A DNA stretch of 10,456 nt, from assembly GCA_937864375.1 (NCBI GenBank), contig CALMJO010000709.1, positions 1 to 10,456 of the forward strand, written 5' to 3'. Of this stretch, positions 1 to 5,089 are shown one piece after another (position 1 is the stretch's first letter; each line of letters starts with the position of its first letter). Made by a program: the position numbers and the translations under genes. Origin of the DNA: an uncultured Spirochaetota bacterium (lineage in GTDB: Bacteria > Spirochaetota > UBA4802 > UBA5368). The notes under the pieces are model-generated. The model was not told the DNA's origin. It ran no database searches and saw nothing but the letters and a program-made list of their open reading frames with translations.

Positions 1-70
1 ATCTTATTGAAGTAGGCAGCTTTTTCAAGCTTTATCTGGATCTAACATAGTAAACCCTTTCTTACACACC

Positions 71-244
71 GTTAAGAATTGTCAAACGGCAACAGCAGAG
101 GGGATGAGGAGATAAAGGAGTAACGGCGATCGAGGAGATAAGAATTGGGAGTGCTGGTTTCAGTTTGAATGTCATCGGCCGAAATAATACCAAATCCTTT
201 ATCTCCCTGATCTCATCAATCCCCCCATCTCCTATTCTTACACA
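71..244 (+). repeat. Dispersed inverted-repeat element, copy 1 (subfamily A)
   Basis: An element of about 174 bp shared with 547-719. Both copies open with GTTAA, then ACGGCAACAGC, then a purine-rich left arm (GGGGATGAGGAGATAAAGGA), a central block (TTTCAG..TGAATG.CAT.GGCCGAAATAA), a pyrimidine-rich right arm (TTTATCTCC..ATCTCATC.ATCCCCC) and the terminus TATTCTTACACA. The two arms are imperfect reverse complements, so the transcript could fold into one long hairpin with the central block as loop. No ORF uses it. It resembles REP- or MITE-like intergenic elements in style, but I do not recognise the family. Just to its left (52-75) the sequence CCCTTTCTTACACACCGTTAAG looks like the tail of a further, lost copy. 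Confidence 0.85.
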
Positions 245-255
245 TTTCCGGCATA

Positions 256-284
256 TTGATTCCGAACAGCGAAAGTGTTATTAT
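256..284 (+). promoter_or_regulatory. Sigma70-type promoter for the small basic ORF
   Basis: The -35 box TTGATT (256-261) is separated by 17 nt from the -10 box TATTAT (279-284, 5 of 6 matches to TATAAT). The start of transcription would be near 291, giving a leader of about 90 nt before the ATG at 380. It lies just right of repeat copy 1. Confidence 0.5.
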
Positions 285-302
285 TAAATATCGGCAGGGA
301 AG

Positions 303-342
303 GCCGTGGGGGAGGGGGCCGACAGGGCATGATGCCCACGGC
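303..342 (+). other. Stem-loop in the leader of the 45-codon ORF
   Basis: GCCGTGGG (303-310) pairs perfectly with CCCACGGC (335-342), enclosing 24 nt. The sequence GGGCATGATGCCC (325-337) inside it can form a competing small hairpin. It falls in the predicted 5' leader, about 25 nt before the Shine-Dalgarno site. A regulatory role is inference only. Confidence 0.35.
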
Positions 343-379
343 AATGGTACTTCCCGTTTCAATGAGAGGGGGTGACGCG

Positions 380-517
380 ATGAAACTCAGGAACCTTAGA
401 AGAAGACCGATAAACCTGCTCATTCACGTGTGGGCGTTCCCCAGGAAGCACAAAGGGGCGGCCAGGAAGAGACGGCGCCTGACCTGGCGCAAGCCGTGGG
501 AAATGCTGCACCTTTGA
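380..517 (+). CDS. Small arginine/lysine-rich protein, 45 aa, hypothetical
   Basis: A 45-codon ORF beginning MKLRNLRRRPINLL and ending EMLHL. A purine-rich Shine-Dalgarno stretch (GAGAGGGGG, 365-373) lies 6 nt before the ATG, and a promoter-like pair lies at 256-284. Fifteen of 45 residues are Arg or Lys, mostly in three clusters (residues 4-9, 22-25 and 29-38), with a short hydrophobic stretch INLLIHVWAF at 11-20. About three quarters of codons end in G or C, as in the neighbouring genes. An upstream in-frame ATG at 275 would give 80 residues, but its extra part is glycine-rich, lacks a ribosome site and lies at the promoter itself. I do not recognise a family. It could bind nucleic acid or membranes, or could be a chance ORF in a regulatory RNA. 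Confidence 0.42.
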   Translation: MKLRNLRRRPINLLIHVWAFPRKHKGAARKRRRLTWRKPWEMLHL

Positions 518-546
518 TCCGTTACCGCGGGAAGCGGGACCGTACT

Positions 547-719
547 GTTAAAAACATTTAACGGCAACAGCGGTGGGGATGAGGAGATAAAGGAACAAAG
601 GCGATAGATGAGATAAGGATCGGGGTTGCATGTTTCAGCCTGAATGCCATTGGCCGAAATAAAACCCAACCCATTATCTCATGAATCTCATCTATCCCCC
701 TCTCCCCTATTCTTACACA
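547..719 (+). repeat. Dispersed inverted-repeat element, copy 2 (subfamily A)
   Basis: Second copy of the element at 71-244, in the same orientation, 302 nt further right, with similar start, arms, central block and CTTACACA end. Left arm GGGGATGAGGAGATAAAGGA, right arm ATCTCATCTATCCCCC. The central GGCCGAAATAA is kept, while the arms carry several substitutions, so this is not a recent identical copy. Its right end is 6 nt from the stop codon of the diguanylate cyclase gene, so the cyclase transcript would read through it and could use it as a 3' structure. Confidence 0.85.
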
Positions 720-725
720 GGGTCT

Positions 726-1736
726 TTATGCGCGCTCCCTTCCCTTTTTACAGTGGTACATCTCCATGTCGGCGCGGTGCATGAGCTCGCGGAGGGTGCT
801 CATGGGCCCCGAGGCGATGCCGAACGCGAACTCCACGCGGTAGCCGTCGGCTATCGTGAACACGCAGGTCTTCACCATCTCGGCGCGTATGCGCGTTTCG
901 ACGCGCATGAGCGTGTCAGGGTCGTCCTCGCGGATGAGGACAAGGAATTCGTCCCCTCCTATGCGGAAGACCTGGTCGTTCGTGCGCAGCCTCGATCGCA
1001 GCAAGGTCGCTGTCTTCACCAGAGCCGCGTCGCCCTCGCGGTGCCCCAAGGTATCGTTGATAGCCTTGAAGCTGTTGAGGTCCACGAGCACCACGATCGC
1101 GAAGCGCGGCTGGTCGCTTCGTCTCCTTTGCGGCCCCTCGTCCCGTTCGGACTCCGCGATGATCTGGTTCAGGCTCAGCCTGTTGTAGAGGCCCGTTAGC
1201 GGATCGGTGTGCCCCATCATGAGCACCTGCTGGAAGAGCGCCTCGTTCGCGAAGGCGATGGCCGAGAAGTCCGCGATGGTCTGGAGTATGAGCATCTCGT
1301 CATCGGTGTAGCGCGCGCCTGTCGTGCGGTTCAGGAGTTCGATCACGCCATAGATGGTGCCCTTGAAGATGACTGGTACGGCCATGACGGAGCGCGTGTC
1401 GAAGCCGGTTATTCGGTCGACCTTGTCAGTGAAGCGCGCGTCGGTCTTCGCGTCCGGCACGAACACGGATTCGCCCGTCTTGGCCACGTATCCCGCGATC
1501 CCCTCTCCCAGCCCCAGGCGGATGTTTTCGACCGCCTTCGTGTCGATGCCCTTGATGATCACGAAAAAAAGCTCGCGGGTGTTGGGGTCCAGGCGCATGA
1601 GGCTCCAGTTCTCGGCGTCAAAAAACCGGCGCACCTCTTCCATGATCCCGCCCAGGATCTCCTCGATCTTGAGCGACGAGGTGATGAGCTTGCCGATGCT
1701 CGCATAGAGTTGTCGCATCTTGATTGTTTCGGGCAT
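726..1736 (-). CDS. GAF-GGDEF diguanylate cyclase (336 aa)
   Basis: Makes cyclic di-GMP from two GTP, the second messenger for motility and surface-attachment switches. Residues about 10-165 form a GAF sensor domain. Residues about 175-335 form the GGDEF domain, with the entry motif DPLTGLYNR (178-186), the metal/GTP region VDLNSFKAINDTLGH (218-232) and the signature GGDEF at 260-264. The RxxD inhibitory site (RTND, 251-254) sits exactly five residues before GGDEF, so the enzyme should be both active and feedback-inhibited. There is no signal peptide or membrane helix, so it is cytoplasmic; the GAF ligand is unknown. The start is supported by GAGGAG 6 nt upstream. It appears monocistronic, with repeat copy 2 just beyond its stop. 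The family call is firm; the signal sensed is not known. Confidence 0.95.
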   Translation of the reverse strand: MPETIKMRQLYASIGKLITSSLKIEEILGGIMEEVRRFFDAENWSLMRLDPNTRELFFVIIKGIDTKAVENIRLGLGEGIAGYVAKTGESVFVPDAKTDARFTDKVDRITGFDTRSVMAVPVIFKGTIYGVIELLNRTTGARYTDDEMLILQTIADFSAIAFANEALFQQVLMMGHTDPLTGLYNRLSLNQIIAESERDEGPQRRRSDQPRFAIVVLVDLNSFKAINDTLGHREGDAALVKTATLLRSRLRTNDQVFRIGGDEFLVLIREDDPDTLMRVETRIRAEMVKTCVFTIADGYRVEFAFGIASGPMSTLRELMHRADMEMYHCKKGRERA

Positions 1737-2234
1737 AACCGGCTCCTCGCGGGCAGAGTGACGTACGGCATTAAGTTTCTAGCACATCCTCCTGAGAGAC
1801 GCAACAAGAATATGTGTGCAGGCCGAGCCGGCGGAAGTCGGGTAGCAGGAGTGCGGCGGCGGATTTTTGCGGCCGGGAGAGAGTTTAAGGGGGTTTCCCG
1901 TGTTCCCCGGTAAATTTCCCGGCAAATAACACCATTCCCGATCATTTTACCGATCGCCCATTGAGAATACTTTACTTGAGTTAGGCGTTATTCACGCCGC
2001 AATATTCAATTCCTCGTAAATAGTTACTATCGGAAGCGCCACTCTTGCAAAAGTCATCCTATCTGCGGCCAAATGTCACGTCTGGAGGCTTAAAATTTAC
2101 TGTCACGCGCGGAACCGGCGGCGAGATCCGGTGGTGCGTGAGCGTTACATGACGCGCCTGCCGCTTCAGCCCGGGATAAAGAAATAACACCCCCGCGAAT
2201 CTGTGCCGCATATGCGGGGGTGAATCATTTGGAC
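1737..2234. other. Gene-free intergenic region with small hairpins
   Basis: About 500 nt between the divergent cyclase and propeller genes. I see no convincing ORF. The part at 1920-2100 is AT-richer than its surroundings. A nested stem-loop lies at 2103-2141: TCACGC (2103-2108) pairs with GCGTGA (2136-2141), and inside it ACCGG (2114-2118) pairs with CCGGT (2128-2132). The region must hold the promoter of the minus-strand cyclase, but I cannot point to a convincing one. Confidence 0.5.
2188..2222. other. 9-bp perfect stem-loop upstream of the propeller promoter
   Basis: CACCCCCGC (2188-2196) and GCGGGGGTG (2214-2222) are perfect inverted repeats around 17 nt. Overlapping it is a 12-bp palindrome CCGCATATGCGG (2206-2217), which would compete with the longer stem or could be a dimeric protein-binding site. 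It ends 12 nt before the -35 box at 2235, where an operator or insulating terminator would sit. No T-run follows, so a classical terminator is less likely. Confidence 0.45.
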
Positions 2235-2264
2235 TTGACTACAACGTCCCTGCGGTACTATACT
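2235..2264 (+). promoter_or_regulatory. Sigma70-type promoter of the propeller operon
   Basis: -35 TTGACT (2235-2240) and -10 TATACT (2259-2264) are both close to consensus with an 18-nt spacer. Transcription would start near 2271, leaving a leader of about 35 nt with the GGAGG site at 2293-2297. This rules out the in-frame GTG at 2220 as start, because it lies before the promoter. Confidence 0.65.
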
Positions 2265-2306
2265 GACGGCTGCATGCACCCCGATCAATCCCGGAGGTTT
2301 GCCCGA

Positions 2307-3578
2307 ATGAACACAAAGAAAGTACTTAAATGGACCGGCTTATCCTCGGGGGCGCTTTTTCTGCTCCCGCTTCTCACGATCGGCATCCTCATCGTGTACT
2401 GGGACCTGCGCACCCCGCCCCCGTTCACGGCGGATCCCGCCCTGAAGCTAGAGACCTGGACCGCCATCCCCTGGGGGGACGACCCGAGGAGCTTCCACAA
2501 GTCCAACACCGACATGATATTTTACAAAGGTTCCTTCTTCCTCATCCACGCCTCCACCAAGTGGCACCTTGAAGACAAGAAAGGAGCGCTCGTGGTGCAG
2601 AAGTCCTCCGATGCGAAGAACTGGAAGGAGGCGGCGCGCATCACCGTGCCGAACACCGATGTCCGCGACCCCAAGTTCGCCGTAATCAACGGGCGGCTTT
2701 TCCTCTACTTCCTTCCGAACTGGTTCTTCGATCCGAATCCCACCACCACCTACTGGACCGTGAGCGACGACGGCACGCACTGGCCTGCGCCGAAGGAGCT
2801 CACCACGGTGACCATGATTCATAGAACAAAAGACGGCAGGCCCCTGGAGGTGACCGGCGGCGGGTGGAAGCTCTGGAGGCCCAAGACCCGCGACGGCCGG
2901 ACGTGGTATGTGGTGGCCTTCGGGAAAAAGCAGGCGCAGTCCGAAGCCGGAGGGCCGGAAATGAAAACCGACGTGGACACCATCAGCGTCCTTATAATGA
3001 GCGACGACGGGGTGAACTGGAAGGAGGTTTCCGAGGTCTACACGGCCCACCGCACGGGCGAGCCCGCCATGGAGTTTATGGAGAACGGGAGCATCATCGC
3101 CACGCTGCGCTGCGGAAGCCTGGGCACGCCGGGGTACGAGTTCGGAAACGCCACCGGCAACACCGTGATCGCGGTTTCCGATCCGCCCTATACGCGGTGG
3201 AGCTACGCGCACAGCTTCATCACCCGCCTTGACGGGGCGACGCTCTTCCCGCTGGGCGGGCGCATTTTCGCCGTGGGGCGGAACCACCTGGGCCCGCGCT
3301 CCGACTTGGGCAGCCACCTGGCGGAAAAACGCACGGCCTTCTATGAAGTGAAGCAGGACCGGCTGGTCTTTCTCTTCGACCTGCCCTCCAACGGAGACAC
3401 GGCCTATACCGGCGTGGTACGGCGGGGGGACGATATCTACGCGAGCTATTACACCTGCCCCATCGACAAGGACTACCCCTGGATACTGGGAATATGTTTC
3501 TTCCCGAAGACCGAGATACGCGTCGCCAGAGTAAGCGCTTCCGGCCTCCTGGACTACGCGTCCAGGGCAGCCAGATAA
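2307..3578 (+). CDS. Membrane-anchored sialidase-like (Asp-box) beta-propeller protein (423 aa)
   Basis: Residues 11-32 form one hydrophobic helix after a short Lys-containing N-terminus, so the rest is probably outside the cytoplasmic membrane. The body carries three Asp-box-like motifs, SSDAKNW (100-106), SDDGTHW (153-159) and SDDGVNW (232-238). These are typical of sialidase/BNR beta-propellers, as is the alternation of short beta strands with aromatic residues. I infer a six-bladed, glycosidase-like fold. RDPKF (120-124) and a late tyrosine-rich segment (AYTGVV 366-371, YASYY 378-382) recall sialidase active-site regions, but I cannot prove a full Arg triad, so a binding-only role is possible. 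The start at 2307 has GGAGG 9 nt upstream and follows the promoter at 2235-2264. It is first in an apparent operon with two mini membrane proteins. Confidence 0.8.
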   Translation: MNTKKVLKWTGLSSGALFLLPLLTIGILIVYWDLRTPPPFTADPALKLETWTAIPWGDDPRSFHKSNTDMIFYKGSFFLIHASTKWHLEDKKGALVVQKSSDAKNWKEAARITVPNTDVRDPKFAVINGRLFLYFLPNWFFDPNPTTTYWTVSDDGTHWPAPKELTTVTMIHRTKDGRPLEVTGGGWKLWRPKTRDGRTWYVVAFGKKQAQSEAGGPEMKTDVDTISVLIMSDDGVNWKEVSEVYTAHRTGEPAMEFMENGSIIATLRCGSLGTPGYEFGNATGNTVIAVSDPPYTRWSYAHSFITRLDGATLFPLGGRIFAVGRNHLGPRSDLGSHLAEKRTAFYEVKQDRLVFLFDLPSNGDTAYTGVVRRGDDIYASYYTCPIDKDYPWILGICFFPKTEIRVARVSASGLLDYASRAAR

Positions 3579-3596
3579 AAGGAAAGGAGGAACCTC

Positions 3597-3710
3597 GTGA
3601 ATGCACGTGAAAAGGTCATCATCTGTATAAAAATAGGCCTCTCGCTCGCGGCCGGGTTTCTCATAGCGTACCCGGTCTACCTGTACGGCCGGCAGTTTTT
3701 AATACACTGA
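3597..3710 (+). CDS. Mini membrane protein, 37 aa, GTG start
   Basis: A 37-codon ORF starting at GTG with a strong AGGAGG (3585-3590) 6 nt upstream, 18 nt after the propeller gene's stop. The product begins MNAREKVIICIKIG and has one hydrophobic segment at about residues 7-30 (VIICIKIGLSLAAG, then FLIAYPVYLY), a charged N-terminus and the tail GRQFLIH. That is the form of a single-pass small membrane protein. I do not recognise a family. Its position and ribosome site suggest co-expression with the propeller protein, perhaps as a partner of its anchor. Its short length makes it easy to miss in annotation. Confidence 0.65.
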   Translation: MNAREKVIICIKIGLSLAAGFLIAYPVYLYGRQFLIH

Positions 3711-3758
3711 CCGACCGGAATAATGCAACGAAATCCCGCGAAAGGAGAGCCCTATACC

Positions 3759-3869
3759 ATGGAATTTTTCAAGACAAGGTCGTGGAAAACCGTTACGGCC
3801 GCGTACTGGGCGGCGGTGTTCATCCTCGCCGCGTTCGGCTACTGGCTCATCATCTCGACGCTTTTCTGA
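3759..3869 (+). CDS. Mini membrane protein, 36 aa
   Basis: A 36-codon ORF beginning MEFFKTRSWKTV with GGAGAG (3744-3749) 9 nt before the ATG, 48 nt after the previous small gene. Residues about 11-35 form one Ala/aromatic-rich helix (TAAYWAAVFILAAFGYWLI). Basic residues before it (K5, R7, K10) predict a cytoplasmic N-terminus. An in-frame ATG at 3723 would add 12 residues but has no ribosome site. The sequence differs from its 37-aa neighbour, so it is not a simple duplicate. No family is recognised. It is probably the last gene of the propeller operon, as no ORF with a ribosome site follows for about 420 nt. Confidence 0.62.
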   Translation: MEFFKTRSWKTVTAAYWAAVFILAAFGYWLIISTLF

Positions 3870-4295
3870 TACCGCGAACCAGCACGCGGCCCCGCCCCTG
3901 GCGGCACTCAGGCTCTGTGGCATTGGACCGGTCATTGACGGCTTTCATATCGCGACTATCAAGGAAATTGCGTCCCCGCTAAGGTGAAAGCCTCCTGACA
4001 TAACCCCGGTTCTCGGAAGTGTGCTCCATAAAAAAGATCACCCTCCCCGGCAGAAAGCCCCGGGCAGAGGGCTTGAAATTTACGCCTCATGTTGATTGAT
4101 GTGCGCAGCATTCCGTATCCTCCGGGACTGATTTGGGCGTTCAGCTCTACTGCGAATTAGAGCGGGAAAAGATAAGCGAATTTCCGGCATGGCGCGCCGC
4201 GATCGCCAAAGGGAATCCGCCCCTGACCTGTGGATAGGAAAAATAGTAAGATTTGGGATGCCGCGCGCCGATACCTGTACCAGAGGAGACATAAT
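3870..4295. other. Gene-free spacer with one G+C-rich hairpin
   Basis: No supported ORF. At 4041-4071, CCCTCCCCGG can pair with CCGGGCAGAGGG around a 9-nt loop with a small bulge. No T-run follows, so it is at best a weak terminator or RNA-stabilising end for the upstream operon. The remaining sequence shows nothing I can identify beyond a weak promoter at 4092-4121. Confidence 0.4.
4092..4121 (+). promoter_or_regulatory. Weak candidate promoter for the TPR gene
   Basis: TTGATT (4092-4097), an 18-nt spacer and TATCCT (4116-4121). Each box matches consensus at four positions. The predicted leader would be about 165 nt. It is the best candidate I see between the hairpin at 4041-4071 and the gene, but not a strong one. 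Confidence 0.27.
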
Positions 4296-4829
4296 ATGAA
4301 ATCAGCACACCTAGGAAGGATGCCCCGCTTTTTACTGGCCATGGTCATCCTGCTCAATGCATCGGAAATCATCGGACAGGAGGCCGGAGCGCCCGAGGGA
4401 GGAGAAAAACCGGCCAAAGAGCAGGGAACCGACATCCGCCGCTTCGCCGACGACGCCAAGTTCCAGAACGCGATGCAGTTCTTTCTGTTGAAAGACCATG
4501 ACAGGGCCCTGGGTGAATTCAAGGAGTACCTCGAGGTCTACCTCAGGGGCGCCCACCGCGCCGAGGCATGGCGCGGAATCGCGAAGATTTACTTTGAGCG
4601 TTACGAATACGAGCGCTCCGCGCGGGCCTACAACGCCATCTACGAGGAGTCGACCAACTCCGAGGACGGGATCGACGCGTACTTCCGCACCGGGCTGTGC
4701 TACCAGAAGATGGGAGAGGACGCAAAAGCCCAGTCGATTTTCAGCGAAATCGTGCAGAAATACCCTTATGCGAACTGCCGGCAGCTCGCCCAGGTCCAGC
4801 TCGACGTTATAAAAATAATTTTGAAATAA
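4296..4829 (+). CDS. Exported TPR-repeat protein (177 aa)
   Basis: The N-terminus has a basic start, a hydrophobic core (FLLAMVILL, 12-20) and a likely signal-peptidase site near residue 28 (IIG then QEA), so the protein should be exported to the periplasm. A charged linker follows to about residue 50. Residues about 55-160 form tandem helix pairs with TPR spacing and residues (ALGEFKEYLE 71-80, AWRGIAKIYFERYEYERSAR 91-110, AYFRTGLCYQKMGEDAKAQS 128-147, IFSEIVQKYP 148-157). This recalls the TPR part of CpoB/YbgF- and BamD-like envelope proteins, but the chain is too short to assign to either. The start uses GAGGAG 7 nt upstream; an in-frame ATG at 4230 lacks a ribosome site and would bury the signal peptide. 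Partner unknown. Confidence 0.85.
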   Translation: MKSAHLGRMPRFLLAMVILLNASEIIGQEAGAPEGGEKPAKEQGTDIRRFADDAKFQNAMQFFLLKDHDRALGEFKEYLEVYLRGAHRAEAWRGIAKIYFERYEYERSARAYNAIYEESTNSEDGIDAYFRTGLCYQKMGEDAKAQSIFSEIVQKYPYANCRQLAQVQLDVIKIILK

Positions 4830-4850
4830 ATTTTAGTTTGACAGAAAAAA

Positions 4851-4859
4851 TGGTATACT
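4851..4859 (+). promoter_or_regulatory. Extended -10 promoter candidate for fusA
   Basis: TGG followed by TATACT gives an extended -10 element (TGn-TATACT), which does not need a good -35. A perfect TTGACA lies at 4838-4843, but only 10 nt away, too close to serve as its partner. Transcription from here would give a leader of over 200 nt before the EF-G start. Confidence 0.42.
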
Positions 4860-5015
4860 TAAGCATGCGTTTTTTATTGCGGCATGCGTGGCCCTCTCGT
4901 GTGGCCGTCCGTGCCGGAATCGGTCGCGGCGTTCCTGTACCTGCAGTGTGCCCCGTTCGAGTGCAATAGTTTATTTCCTTATATACCGGCAGGCTCGCCT
5001 CGTGGAACGAACACG

Positions 5016-5041
5016 GGATGCGCGGAGCGCATCCGGTTTTT
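5016..5041 (+). terminator. Terminator-like hairpin in the fusA leader (possible attenuator)
   Basis: GGATGCGC (5016-5023) pairs perfectly with GCGCATCC (5027-5034) around GGA, followed by GG and five T residues (5037-5041). An alternative small hairpin, CCGGT with ACCGG around four T residues, overlaps its right edge (5033-5046). It lies about 50 nt upstream of the EF-G ATG and downstream of the candidate promoter at 4851-4859, as an attenuator would. It could instead end transcription from the TPR gene, with fusA using another promoter. Confidence 0.5.
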
Positions 5042-5089
5042 ACCGGGACGCGGGAACGACGATCATCATCTTATCACAGGAGTACGTTC

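Noticed and set aside
3..50. Possible last 15 codons of an upstream gene ending in TAG at 48-50
   Set aside because: Too short to judge; composition gives no support and the start lies outside the window.
424..669. Minus-strand ORF of 81 codons across repeat copy 2
   Set aside because: Part of it reads the repeat arm and part is antisense to the 45-codon ORF; no ribosome site or motifs.
71..719. CRISPR array
   Set aside because: The repeats are about 174 bp, diverged and far apart, with no short regular repeat-spacer pattern and no cas genes.
1559..1945. Minus-strand ORF of 128 codons upstream of the cyclase
   Set aside because: It runs into the cyclase gene in another frame, has Arg/Pro-rich nonsense composition and no ribosome site.
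1976..2059. Minus-strand ORF of 21 codons starting MTFARVALPI, faintly like the start of PriA
   Set aside because: It stops after 21 codons, lacks a clear ribosome site and no further priA-like sequence follows.
2220..2306. Upstream GTG start adding 29 residues to the propeller protein
   Set aside because: A good promoter at 2235-2264 lies inside that extension, and the ATG at 2307 has GGAGG and a membrane-anchor N-terminus.
2448..3317. Minus-strand ORF of 289 codons opposite the propeller gene
   Set aside because: Antisense shadow with low-complexity composition; the plus strand holds the Asp boxes and membrane anchor.
4865..4969. Short ORF of 34 codons (MRFLLRHAW...) in the fusA leader
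   Set aside because: No ribosome site, Arg/Val-rich composition without domain or signal pattern; treated as untranslated leader.
5018..5089. Upstream ATG start adding 24 residues to EF-G
   Set aside because: It lies within the leader hairpin and lacks a ribosome site; the ATG at 5090 has AGGAG and gives the usual EF-G N-terminus.
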